Assembly: GCF_018785315.1 (NCBI RefSeq)
Contig: NZ_WQPN01000040.1
Location: 1-49,286 of the forward strand
DNA length: 49,286 nt
Source: Clostridium sp. MCC353
GTDB taxonomy: Bacteria > Bacillota > Clostridia > Lachnospirales > Lachnospiraceae
Reading direction: 5' to 3'
Notes under the pieces: model-generated
What the model saw: only the letters and a program-made list of their open reading frames with translations
Databases searched by the model: none
What the model was told of the DNA's origin: nothing
Part shown: piece by piece, positions 1 to 9,700 of the stretch
How the letters are laid out: each line of letters begins with the position of its first letter
Position numbering within the stretch: the stretch's first letter is position 1
Position numbers and translations under genes: made by a program

Positions 1-132
1 GTTTCACTTACGGTTGGAAGCCGGTTTTCATCGCCAACGGATTCCGTTCCGCCCGGTGCCAACCCTCCAAGCGGGCCTCCTCCCCCGTCCGTCCCCATCC
101 CCAGGATTCACGGCGTTACTTTCACTAATCAA

Positions 133-624
133 CTAAATAAAGATTTCCGCCACTATCGTCTCCCCGCCCACCGCTTGAATACCGGTTCGGTACTCCATTG
201 GCTTCAGGTCGGGGGAATCCATGATGATCATGATCACATCGGCGCACAGGCCCTTGGATTCGATGAATTCCTTGTCGAAGCGGATCAGCTGATCTCCTGT
301 CTTAACCTTTTGTCCGGCCTTAATAAAGCTTTCGAAGCCCTGGCCTTCCAGGCTCACGGTATCGATTCCGATGTGGAGGAGGAGGTCAAAGCCGTATTCC
401 GTCTTCAATCCAACCGCGTGCTTGCTGTCTTCCATAAAAACCGTGATTTCCCCGTCACAGGGGGCGGTTACCATACCATCAGACGGATGGATTACCACGC
501 CGTTTCCCAGCATGCCGGAAGCGAAGGTCTCGTCCGAAGCTTCCGACATTGGTACAACTGCGCCGCTGACAGCGGCTCTTAAAGCATTTTCTTTTTTGTT
601 TTTCTTATTGAAAAATCCCAGCAT
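133..624 (-). CDS. PTS glucose-family EIIA component
   Basis: This is a stand-alone EIIA of the glucose (Crr-like) family, which passes phosphate from HPr to a sugar-specific EIIB in the cytoplasm. At 163 residues it has the usual single-domain length. Both family histidines are present: H69 in SKHAVGL and the phosphorylated H84 in LLLHIGIDTV. The start follows GAGGGGAG about 9 nt upstream. It lies 26 nt behind the GH4 glycosidase gene and is the last gene of the alpha-glucoside PTS operon. The EIICB encoded upstream has no A domain, so this protein most likely supplies it. The family is certain; pairing with the neighbouring EIICB is inferred from position. I found no convincing terminator in the 132 nt between its stop and the window edge. 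Confidence 0.93.
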   Translation of the reverse strand: MLGFFNKKNKKENALRAAVSGAVVPMSEASDETFASGMLGNGVVIHPSDGMVTAPCDGEITVFMEDSKHAVGLKTEYGFDLLLHIGIDTVSLEGQGFESFIKAGQKVKTGDQLIRFDKEFIESKGLCADVIMIIMDSPDLKPMEYRTGIQAVGGETIVAEIFI

Positions 625-650
625 ATGTGAATACTCCCCTCAAAGTATAT

Positions 651-2015
<1,365 letters not shown>

Positions 2016-2104
2016 TCATATCAGCGATTAACAATTATTCTGCTTTCGATCTTTAATCTTCTATCGACAGCCATTCTGTATTCCATTTATTATTCAGCGT
2101 CCAA

Positions 2105-3697
2105 TTACTGTTCCGCGCTCCGTCCCAGATAAGCGTCCACCGCTTTTCTCACGGAATTCACTTTCAGGCCATAAACTACCTGGACATTATTGCCTTTTTT
2201 AATCACTCCGTTGGCCCCTGTTTCCAGTTTCAGCACGTCTTCTTTCACCAGTTCCGGGTTCGCCAAAATCAGCCTGAGCCGTGTGTAGCAGTTATCCACC
2301 TTGGTGATATTTTCCGCTCCGCCCAGGGCTTCCACGATCAGGGCAGCATCTACGGCGTCATTTTTCGCACCTGTTTTTTCAGCGGCAACCTTTTCCTTGT
2401 ACTCCGCTTTTGAGTGCAGCTTCATTTCCATTCCTTCCGTTTCACGGCCCAATGTCTTTAAATTGAGGGCGGTGATCAGGATGCGGAATACCACGTAATA
2501 GATCACAAAGAATACTAATCCGATCAGAATATAAGTAATCCAGTGTGTCTTGGCATTGCCCAGCGGAAGGTTATAGAGCAGGAAATCAATAAATCCGTTG
2601 GGGCCGATGGCGCGGCAGTTGAAGATATTAAACGCCACCATGCTGAGACCGCTGAGAGCCGCATGGATTACGAACAGCACAGGCGCCACAAACATGAATG
2701 AAAACTCAATCGGTTCCGTCACACCTGCGATAAATGAAGTAACTGCCGCAGGAATCAGAATCGCTTTAATTTTTTTCTTATTTTCAGGTCTTGCCGTATG
2801 ATACATAGCCAGACATGCGCCGATCAGGCCGAACATCTTGGAAATACCTCTGGCATCCCAGACTACGGACTGTGACAGCAGTGCAACAGAAGGATCTGCC
2901 ATTTCTGCGTAATAGATATTTCTGGCGCCTTCCAGCACCTGTCCGCCCACAGTTTCCACGCCGCCCAATGAGGTGTAGAGGAACGGTGTGTATACCAGAT
3001 GATGAAGTCCTGTAGGAATCAAAAGACGTTCCAAAGAACCGTACAGGAAGATTCCGAAGTTGCCGGAACGGTTGATGAAATTGCCCAGCCCTGAGATTCC
3101 CGCCTGTACAAAGGGCCACACATAGGTGAGAGCCACAGCCAGCACAACCACAACAGGGATCAATACGATAAATACAAATCTGGAACCGCCGTAAATCTGG
3201 AACGCATTGTTAAATTCAATCTCACAGAATTTATTGTGAACCATAGCGGTTACGATACCTAAAATGATGCCTAAAAACACGCCCATATCCAGAATCTGGA
3301 TTCCCAGGATCAGGGTCTGTCCTGTTCCCCTTAACGAATCTCCGGTATATAAAATCCCGGTAAGATCCATGAATTTGTTCATCGCATTGATGAATACCAG
3401 AAAGCCTAAAAGAGCGGTAAAGCCAGCTTCCGACTTCTTTTTGTTTGCCAGTCCCACGGCAATTCCCACGCAGAAGATCAATCCTAAGTTATTTAAAATC
3501 GCCACCAGGGAACCGGATAAAATGGAACCGAACCCTTTAGTAACCGGATTATCCAAAAAAGGAATCATTTCTATCAGTCTAGCATTTGTGAACAGGTTTC
3601 CAACTGCAATCAGAATACCTGCAATGGGAAGTATCAGAACAGGTATAAACATCGCTTTTGAAAAGCGCTGAAGCACGTCCATTATTTTTTCTTTCAT
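2105..3697 (-). CDS. PTS alpha-glucoside EIICB permease
   Basis: This is a membrane sugar permease with a fused EIIB domain, of the glucose/maltose (GlvC/MalX) family. It imports and phosphorylates an alpha-glucoside. The EIIC part spans about residues 1-400 with many hydrophobic segments and conserved GLHHLVYTPF and GVTEPIEFSF motifs. The EIIB domain begins near residue 445 and carries the phosphorylated Cys in DNCYTRLRL. No EIIA domain is fused; a separate EIIA lies two genes downstream. At 530 residues it has family length. It is the first gene of the operon after the RpiR regulator, with GGAGG before the ATG and its own likely promoter upstream. Substrate choice is inferred from the GH4 enzyme next door. 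Confidence 0.94.
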   Translation of the reverse strand: MKEKIMDVLQRFSKAMFIPVLILPIAGILIAVGNLFTNARLIEMIPFLDNPVTKGFGSILSGSLVAILNNLGLIFCVGIAVGLANKKKSEAGFTALLGFLVFINAMNKFMDLTGILYTGDSLRGTGQTLILGIQILDMGVFLGIILGIVTAMVHNKFCEIEFNNAFQIYGGSRFVFIVLIPVVVVLAVALTYVWPFVQAGISGLGNFINRSGNFGIFLYGSLERLLIPTGLHHLVYTPFLYTSLGGVETVGGQVLEGARNIYYAEMADPSVALLSQSVVWDARGISKMFGLIGACLAMYHTARPENKKKIKAILIPAAVTSFIAGVTEPIEFSFMFVAPVLFVIHAALSGLSMVAFNIFNCRAIGPNGFIDFLLYNLPLGNAKTHWITYILIGLVFFVIYYVVFRILITALNLKTLGRETEGMEMKLHSKAEYKEKVAAEKTGAKNDAVDAALIVEALGGAENITKVDNCYTRLRLILANPELVKEDVLKLETGANGVIKKGNNVQVVYGLKVNSVRKAVDAYLGRSAEQ

Positions 3698-3751
3698 CTC
3701 GCCAATCCTCCAACATCATTTTTTAATCCCACGTGAAATTCATGTCTGCAT

Positions 3752-3780
3752 TATAACCAACCATTTTTTGTTTGTATATA
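3752..3780 (-). promoter_or_regulatory. Likely promoter of the alpha-glucoside PTS operon
   Basis: Read on the minus strand this is TATACA, 17 nt, then TATAAT, about 50 nt before the EIICB start codon. The -10 is perfect and the -35 matches TTGACA at four positions. It lies downstream of the regulator gene's hairpin, so the PTS genes can be transcribed separately from their regulator. Confidence 0.55.
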
Positions 3781-3797
3781 GTTTTGGCCATGAAAGA

Positions 3798-3825
3798 AAC
3801 GTGTTCCGCCGAAACGGAACACGTT
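3798..3825 (-). terminator. Hairpin after the RpiR regulator gene
   Basis: A perfect 11-bp inverted repeat (AACGTGTTCCG / CGGAACACGTT) surrounds a 6-nt loop. On the minus strand it is followed by TTTCTTT, a weak U-tract, which suits a Rho-independent terminator for the regulator gene. It lies just upstream of the PTS promoter, so it could also be an operator for the RpiR protein. Confidence 0.55.
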
Positions 3826-3912
3826 CTAAAATAGCTGTAAACAGCCCATATATCGTTACTGCCCGGCTCCAGGTATAAACAAATCCCGGTCATCCGAACC
3901 ATAATCTAATAT

Positions 3913-4680
3913 TTAGTCATCCGGCGTCACCTGCAGTACTTTATAATACTCATAAATCAACAATTCCATGAGCATCAGCACGTTGGGAAAAAATGTATTC
4001 GCCATCATATTGCGGTCATCCAGTTTGTTATTGTCCTCAATCCGAAAGGAAATATCCGCCAGCGCGTTCACCCGGTTTTCCAGTTCATTGGTAAAGCTGA
4101 CGATAAAAATACCGTTTTCCTTAGCGATCTTGGCCCGGTCCACCACGCTCTGGGTCTCGCCCGACCGGGAAATGGTGATCAGCATCCCCATATCCGCCAG
4201 ATTGTTTTCAAATACCCCGATGGAATCCATGCCGCTGGAAACAATGCATTTCCGCCCCAGAACCAGCAGTTTCCTGTTAAAGTACTCGGCCGACATGGCA
4301 GAAAATCCGGTGGCATAGATGAAGATAAACTGGTTGTCCAGGTCACAGATCTTTTTCGCAAACAGTTTCATCTGATCATAGGAATTATACTGCAGAAGGT
4401 TATTGCTGCAAAAACTGTTTATGAAATGAAGGTCTTCATCAATACAGCCTTCCGCATTCTTCACCATAGGAAGAAGTTTGTAATACATATCCACAAAACC
4501 ACTGTAACCCAGCTTTTTGGTCAGTCTCATGATGGTGGAAGAAGAGGTAAAATTCTCCTTTGCCACACCCCGGACGCCCATTTTCAGCACCTGGTCGATG
4601 TGTTCCACAATGTAATATAAAACCGTTTTTTCCATCTCCGACAGGTTTTTCCCATCGGTCAGTTTGCTTAAATCCATCAT
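3913..4680 (-). CDS. RpiR-family regulator (HTH + SIS)
   Basis: This is a transcription factor of the RpiR/MurR type, an N-terminal helix-turn-helix followed by a SIS sugar-phosphate-sensing domain. The HTH region covers about residues 15-75 (GVAKENFTSSSTIMRLTKKLG). The SIS domain covers about 100-240 (FIYATGFSAMSAEYFNRKL, ISRSGETQSVVD). It most likely senses a phosphorylated glucoside and controls the adjacent PTS operon, as GlvR does elsewhere. I chose the ATG at 4680, which has GGAGAG 8 nt upstream; an in-frame GTG at 4689 is possible but would overlap that site. The gene has its own promoter and is followed by a hairpin. Confidence 0.92.
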   Translation of the reverse strand: MMDLSKLTDGKNLSEMEKTVLYYIVEHIDQVLKMGVRGVAKENFTSSSTIMRLTKKLGYSGFVDMYYKLLPMVKNAEGCIDEDLHFINSFCSNNLLQYNSYDQMKLFAKKICDLDNQFIFIYATGFSAMSAEYFNRKLLVLGRKCIVSSGMDSIGVFENNLADMGMLITISRSGETQSVVDRAKIAKENGIFIVSFTNELENRVNALADISFRIEDNNKLDDRNMMANTFFPNVLMLMELLIYEYYKVLQVTPDD

Positions 4681-4728
4681 TTTGCCCACTCTCCATTCCT
4701 ACCATTAAGATTACCGGCCATCATCTCT

Positions 4729-4757
4729 ATTATAGTAGAAATTTGAATCTGAGTAAA
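4729..4757 (-). promoter_or_regulatory. Promoter of the RpiR regulator gene
   Basis: The minus strand reads TTTACT, 17 nt, TATAAT, about 50 nt before the regulator start. Spacing is ideal and the -10 is perfect. Confidence 0.6.
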
Positions 4758-4797
4758 ATCTTTTTTCTGCCTGGATCAGCCCGAATCAGCCCTGTAT

Positions 4798-6528
4798 TTA
4801 TGTCCGCACATATGCCTGGACTACAGCAATCTTCTTTTTTTCACAAGTTCTTATAATATAATCTCCAACCTGTTCCGGAATAATCAGCGTTTCCGCATAA
4901 TTTACTTCAAACGGTTCAAATGCGGCATCCGGGCTGATGATCTGCGCCCTTTCCCCTTCTACCAGATTCAGCATCCTGACGGAACCGCAGCCATGGACCA
5001 GCGCTTCATCCTCGATCCAGTATCTTGTAGTTTCGATGAATTCCAGTTCATGCAGACCGGTGTGTTCGGCTCTGTAACCGTCCCCAGCTTCCCTTTCCCA
5101 GACCTGGTTTATCAGATTCTCTTTCACCCAGCGGGTCGTGCGGTCCCATCTGATCACTTCCCTGCCATGTTCGAGATGAACCGGCCTTGGCCTGCCGTCC
5201 AGCCCTGTTCTGTCCCAGTCCCAAAGTTTAAATGTAAAGATATACGGGGTGGCGCTGATTTCCAGAACCATGGTATTTCTGCCTGAGCAGTGGCAGGTTC
5301 CTGCGGGAATTAAAAAATGGTCATGCTTTTTGGCCGGGAAACAATTGATAAACTGTTTTGCATCAAATGGCCGTTCACCCCTTTTAGCAGCCTCCAGTTC
5401 CTCCATCACCACCTCTTTATCAACACCCTCCCGCAGCCCCAGATAGACCTTTGCATCTTCTCCCGCATCCAGTATATAGTAGCTCTCATCCTGGGTATAG
5501 CCCATGCCAAACTGCTTTCTTATGTAATCCGTATTGGGGTGGACCTGTAAGCTCAGATTCTGTCCTCCCATTGTATCCAGCAGATCAAACCGGATCGGAA
5601 ACTCCGCTCCAAACCTGGCATAGACTTTCTCGCCCAGCAGCGGAACGGGCTGGTAGAGCACCAGATCCATGGCGGGAATTTCTATTATCCCGTTTCCAAA
5701 ATCCAGTAAAAGAGAATTTTCTTCAGGGACCCCGTCAAAACTCCAGGCATAATTCTTTTCCCTCTCATCCAGGCCGCAGACCTCTTTCATCCACTGTCCT
5801 CCCCATACCCCGGGATCAAAATACGGAACTGTCCTGAAAGGCTTTTTAACCAGTTGTTTTAATCCCTCTCTCACAGCCCCGCCGTCCACCATCTTCGGCT
5901 GTCCTTCCACATGAGTATCCACAAAAAAATCAATTTTATCAAAAATCGACGCCTTATGTTTATCTGCAATTCTCCATTCAATAAAATATCCCCGTTTATA
6001 TTTTTTTAACAAATCCTCGTCATAATTGGAACAATGATAATTTCCCATTCCCTTTCTGTAGCGAAGCTGGATTTCCCATCTCGACAGATCCAGATAAACC
6101 AGTATATCACCTGTTTTAACCAACGAAGCTCCGAATCCGTATATGATTTTTATCCCCTTTTCCGCCTCCAAAGCATTTCTGGCAGATTCCAGGCTTTTCT
6201 GATCCAGCAGATCATATACATCACCAAAATACATTTTTCCAAAGACCCGGTCATCAGTCAGATGATATTTCAACTGCTCATTCAGCTCTTCTTCCGGTTT
6301 GAAAATGGACTCCATATCGATAAAAACAGCCGGCTTTATCTTTTGCAGCTCCTGTATCACCTCCCGGTCATATACACCCGGATAAGTTTCCACCACCAAT
6401 ACGCTGTCGTCCGTCAAGGTTTCCCCCAGTTTTGACAAAATGGCCTCATACCCGCTGATGCATGTATTCTCATATCCCCTCACCTTAGACGATGGTTTCC
6501 GGTTATAACGGCTCTGCGTTTTTTTCAT
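4798..6528 (-). CDS. Class I mannose-6-phosphate isomerase-like protein with long N-terminal extension
   Basis: The C-terminal part (about residues 230-576) is a cupin phosphomannose isomerase. It has the entry motif PGVWGGQWMKE, then candidate zinc ligands H330 in LQVHPNTDY, E348 in DESYYIL and H413 in IPAGTCHCSG. Such enzymes interconvert mannose-6-phosphate and fructose-6-phosphate in the cytoplasm. The first 230 residues are not part of a normal ManA, which is about 320-390 residues long. They contain VLVVETYPGVYD and GDILVYLDLSRWEIQLRYR, which recall a degenerate nucleoside-kinase-like fold but have no complete P-loop. It is the last gene of the sulfatase/phosphorylase operon and overlaps the ROK kinase gene by 4 nt. 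Together they suggest that a released hexose is phosphorylated and then isomerised. Function of the extension is unknown. Confidence 0.82.
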   Translation of the reverse strand: MKKTQSRYNRKPSSKVRGYENTCISGYEAILSKLGETLTDDSVLVVETYPGVYDREVIQELQKIKPAVFIDMESIFKPEEELNEQLKYHLTDDRVFGKMYFGDVYDLLDQKSLESARNALEAEKGIKIIYGFGASLVKTGDILVYLDLSRWEIQLRYRKGMGNYHCSNYDEDLLKKYKRGYFIEWRIADKHKASIFDKIDFFVDTHVEGQPKMVDGGAVREGLKQLVKKPFRTVPYFDPGVWGGQWMKEVCGLDEREKNYAWSFDGVPEENSLLLDFGNGIIEIPAMDLVLYQPVPLLGEKVYARFGAEFPIRFDLLDTMGGQNLSLQVHPNTDYIRKQFGMGYTQDESYYILDAGEDAKVYLGLREGVDKEVVMEELEAAKRGERPFDAKQFINCFPAKKHDHFLIPAGTCHCSGRNTMVLEISATPYIFTFKLWDWDRTGLDGRPRPVHLEHGREVIRWDRTTRWVKENLINQVWEREAGDGYRAEHTGLHELEFIETTRYWIEDEALVHGCGSVRMLNLVEGERAQIISPDAAFEPFEVNYAETLIIPEQVGDYIIRTCEKKKIAVVQAYVRT

Positions 6529-7466
6529 AGCACTCCTCCTGTATCCACTTCTTTCAGTTGATAGTACAGCCCTTTCATGATGCTGGACGATGTATTTTCC
6601 GCCACATCAGCCTTTATGTGTTTCTTTTCACAAACATTTCTCAATTCATCGCCAAAAAATGAAAAACTGGCTGAAATCTGCCCTCCCAGCACTATGATTT
6701 CCGGCTCGAACCGTTCCAGAAACGGTTTAACAGCATCAGCCACATCCCGGCCGAATTCCTGAAAACACCTGACCGCCCGGCGCCTGCTTTCACTGCCTTG
6801 CGCCCCACAGGCCATCTCATAGAGCTCTTTTCCCTCACAGATACGCCCGAACTCCCGGACTGCCAGCCGCTCCAGCCCCCGGGCCGACAGATAATCGTCT
6901 ATTCTGGCATCCCGGAATGGGCAGTCATAGACCCAGCCCTGATCCGGCACTCCGTCTCCCTCTTTTTTCACCAGAAAGCCCGAATCGGTAAATGCGCTGC
7001 CGGTTCCTGTTCCAATGCAGAGGTACATCGCTCTTTTGGCATCCCGCGCCTTTCCGTACCGGCATTCTCCCAATGCAAATGCCTCAGCATCGTGCATAAA
7101 CACAAATGGATAGGCGGTTTTCAATATCACATTAATAGCTTCCCCTATATTGCAGCCGTAAATGGCGTCGTATTTATTCAGCCCATGCATATAGCTGATT
7201 CCCCTCTCATAATCAAATGGGCCAGGAAATGCCATGCCAATCCGCTCAATTTCGATCTGTTTCTCTTCCTCCATCCTCATAACAGCTTCAGAAAAATTAT
7301 TCAGGATTTGTTCCCGGGAACCATTGGACCCTGAGGGAAACACATCCATCCTGTCTTCCAGTCTCAGCGTTCCTATATCCGGCTGTTCACTTTTAACCGC
7401 ACATAATTTTACTGCGGTCCCTCCCACATCAAACAGTAAATCGTATTTCTGACTTTTCCGGCACAT
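6525..7466 (-). CDS. ROK-family sugar kinase
   Basis: This ROK-fold protein has the phosphate-binding FDVGGTAVK near its N-terminus, a GMAFPGPFD segment, a catalytic-region MHDAEAFALGE and the second glycine motif LCIGTGTGSAF. ROK kinases phosphorylate glucose, mannose, fructose or amino sugars at O6. The usual ROK zinc motif (CxCGxxGCxE) is absent, and the same region reads DDYLSARGLER, as in some ROK subfamilies. No DNA-binding domain is present, so it is an enzyme rather than a repressor. The start has a strong GGGAGGTGAT. It overlaps the GH63-like gene by 38 nt and the isomerase gene by 4 nt, so it is tightly co-translated. The likely role is phosphorylating the hexose freed by the neighbouring hydrolase; the exact sugar is inferred. 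Confidence 0.87.
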   Translation of the reverse strand: MCRKSQKYDLLFDVGGTAVKLCAVKSEQPDIGTLRLEDRMDVFPSGSNGSREQILNNFSEAVMRMEEEKQIEIERIGMAFPGPFDYERGISYMHGLNKYDAIYGCNIGEAINVILKTAYPFVFMHDAEAFALGECRYGKARDAKRAMYLCIGTGTGSAFTDSGFLVKKEGDGVPDQGWVYDCPFRDARIDDYLSARGLERLAVREFGRICEGKELYEMACGAQGSESRRRAVRCFQEFGRDVADAVKPFLERFEPEIIVLGGQISASFSFFGDELRNVCEKKHIKADVAENTSSSIMKGLYYQLKEVDTGGVL

Positions 7467-9063
7467 CTTTTATCACCTCCCGGGTTCCCATTCTGATGTG
7501 AAGTCTGAATGCCTTCTCGCCCGATGCGGAAACTTTTACCACACCCTTCTCTTTACGGGCACACAGGCTGACCGTTTTTCCCCTGAACCAGTAACGCCAG
7601 CAGCCGACAGCCCCCTGTTCCAGATATTCCGGTTCTAATTCCCATATTAAATCTCCCGTTTTTTGATTTATGGAAATTCCAATTCCATATTGGATCAGGT
7701 ACAGAACCGGCGCCAGACCCGACCATCCCACAAAGTCCTTTTTATCTGCATTTCCGCTTGATAAAAAATCCGGCGGATAATTTTCCCAGATACTTCCAGT
7801 CATTTTCCAGATCTTCACAATGCAGTCCAGATGATTCAGAGCGATCTTTTTTGCAAGCTCATGCCTGCCGCATCTTTCCAGCCCCAGCACCACCATCGCA
7901 TTGATGGGCGCCCAGACCGAACCTCTCCAATATCCGCCCATGGGGTCATATTCCGGTTCGTCCGCCGCAACACACGGCACCCGGTGGAGCCTGTTAAATG
8001 TTTTTTCATCCTCCAGCCAGCCGGCCAGCCGTTCCGCCTGCCTCTCCTCTGCAACACCGGATATCAGCGCCCAGAAGGCGGCGGCCGTCTTTATCCTGAT
8101 CGGTTTTCCATCCATGGTGAGATCATAATAAAAACCGCTTTCCTCATCCCACATCATTTCATTAATCAGCGTTTTTAAAGAAGCTATATCGTTTTCTATT
8201 TCATTTTTCCGCTGTGCCAGCTTTCTATCATCCGATGCCGCTGCTGCCATAATCGAAAGCAGATTTCTGCCAAACAGCACCATTTCACAGCTGGTATCCA
8301 CTGCCAGCCCCAGTTCCCTGTTCCTCGGGGAATTATCCATGCTGGCCCAGTCCGTAACATATAAACCGCTTTTATGCCTCAAATGATATTTAAACGCCTG
8401 GTAATACTGATACAGAGGTTCCACAACCGCGGACAGCCTTTCCCTGTCCCCGGTATGGCAGAAACTCTCCCATTCCGCAAATGCCAATAGCGGATGATTC
8501 AGGTTATCCAGCGTCAGATAGGGATACGGTTCTACCTCACGGCCCAGATCCGGCTTATATACCTCCTCATAGCAAAGCGGCCGCTGGCTTTTTAATTTCC
8601 TGTGTCCATAGTGATTATGGAAATAAGAATACAGCGGCTTTTGGAATCCATTCACCCAGGGCAGAAAATCCTTTCCTGTATCCCGAACCATCTCTCTGGG
8701 GATCTCCCCGTCATCAAACTGACGGCAGTAGAAATTATCCAGGGAACAGATGCCCGGGACATAGGGATGAAGCACATTGCAGAACAGCGTGATAAAAACC
8801 GTATCCCATAAAAAGATATCTTCGTTAAATGCAGCGTCCACAAAATCGCTTACAAAACCGCTTCCTGTTTTCGGCTGGTGTATGTTGTCAAACAGAAGTT
8901 TAACGGCATAATCATAACAATCGGTCCATTCCCGTTTTCCTTCCAGAACCGGCTCCGGTATCTTCTCCCTGGCCTCTTCATAGATATAGTTCTGTTCCCT
9001 CTTATATTCTTTTTTGGGAAAAAATTTTCCTCTTTCCAAACTCTCTAAAAATTCATACCCCAT
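7429..9063 (-). CDS. GH63/MGH1-like glycoside hydrolase
   Basis: This cytoplasmic (alpha/alpha)6-barrel glycosidase of 544 residues is related to mannosylglycerate/glucosylglycerate hydrolases and other GH63/GH37-like enzymes. Recognisable motifs are NEDIFLWDTVF (80-90), DWASMDNSPRN (238-248), GGYWRGSVWAPINAM (376-390) and the probable catalytic base E427 in GSIWENYPPD; the acid is probably D238 or D243. There is no signal peptide, so the substrate must be imported. Its downstream partners are a sugar kinase and a mannose-6-phosphate isomerase, which would suit release of mannose or glucose. Specificity is not readable from the sequence. The start overlaps the SGNH gene end by 11 nt. Confidence 0.83.
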   Translation of the reverse strand: MGYEFLESLERGKFFPKKEYKREQNYIYEEAREKIPEPVLEGKREWTDCYDYAVKLLFDNIHQPKTGSGFVSDFVDAAFNEDIFLWDTVFITLFCNVLHPYVPGICSLDNFYCRQFDDGEIPREMVRDTGKDFLPWVNGFQKPLYSYFHNHYGHRKLKSQRPLCYEEVYKPDLGREVEPYPYLTLDNLNHPLLAFAEWESFCHTGDRERLSAVVEPLYQYYQAFKYHLRHKSGLYVTDWASMDNSPRNRELGLAVDTSCEMVLFGRNLLSIMAAAASDDRKLAQRKNEIENDIASLKTLINEMMWDEESGFYYDLTMDGKPIRIKTAAAFWALISGVAEERQAERLAGWLEDEKTFNRLHRVPCVAADEPEYDPMGGYWRGSVWAPINAMVVLGLERCGRHELAKKIALNHLDCIVKIWKMTGSIWENYPPDFLSSGNADKKDFVGWSGLAPVLYLIQYGIGISINQKTGDLIWELEPEYLEQGAVGCWRYWFRGKTVSLCARKEKGVVKVSASGEKAFRLHIRMGTREVIKDVPEKSEIRFTV

Positions 9064-9700
9064 ATATTTTTCCTATCTCCTCGCTGATAATCCGGTTTAT
9101 CATCACATATCCCGCCCCGTTGGGGTGGATTTTATCTTCAAAATGGCTTTCTATGTCCATGCCTGCACGTTCTGCCTCCTGTTTCATATCGATAACCGGA
9201 AATCCATACCGTTTTCCTGCCTCTTTTAACGCACCCGCATAATCCTCAAGGGTCAGCCCCAAAATGTTGTCGCCAGCACGATCCTCCACATTTTCCATCC
9301 CATATGGCCGCTGAACCCGCTCCAATGGTGTAAGCCATATAATATCTGCCTGTGGATACCTCTTTCTCAGACATTTTAAGACGTAATCCAGAGCACCCCA
9401 AAAGGTATATCCGGCTTCATTTCCATGACATCCCATAGGGGTTCCCCAATACCAGTCATTGCTCCCATGCCAGATTAAAATGAGCATCTTTTCCTCTTCC
9501 ACAAATGGTTCGTCCTGCATGAGAAGACACGCCAGGCTGTGAGGCGTTGTCAAAGCCAGTCCGCTGGATGACTTCGCCCGGTTTTCTATTCTTTCTGCCC
9601 CCATGGATGCCTTTAACAACTCCATATATCCCCCATCTCCATGGTTTGCCGTGGAAATACTGTCGCCAAATATGAGAATCTTATTCCATCTGTCTGTCAT
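9053..9700 (-). CDS. SGNH/GDSL-family esterase
   Basis: A small SGNH hydrolase that probably removes an acyl group from a carbohydrate or related small molecule. Block I is ILIFGDSIST with the nucleophile Ser, block III is WHGSNDWYW, and block V is DKIHPNGAGY with the catalytic Asp and His. It has no signal peptide and therefore acts in the cytoplasm. I placed the start at the ATG at 9700 (AGGTGA upstream) rather than the GTG at 9709. The gene overlaps the phosphorylase gene before it and the GH63-like gene after it. An esterase beside a sulfatase suggests a substrate carrying both acyl and sulfate groups, which is inference. Confidence 0.85.
   Translation of the reverse strand: MTDRWNKILIFGDSISTANHGDGGYMELLKASMGAERIENRAKSSSGLALTTPHSLACLLMQDEPFVEEEKMLILIWHGSNDWYWGTPMGCHGNEAGYTFWGALDYVLKCLRKRYPQADIIWLTPLERVQRPYGMENVEDRAGDNILGLTLEDYAGALKEAGKRYGFPVIDMKQEAERAGMDIESHFEDKIHPNGAGYVMINRIISEEIGKIYGV

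Noticed and set aside
1-132. Terminator after the EIIA gene
   Set aside because: A short dyad (AACGGATTCCGTT) exists, but no T-run follows on the minus strand within the window.
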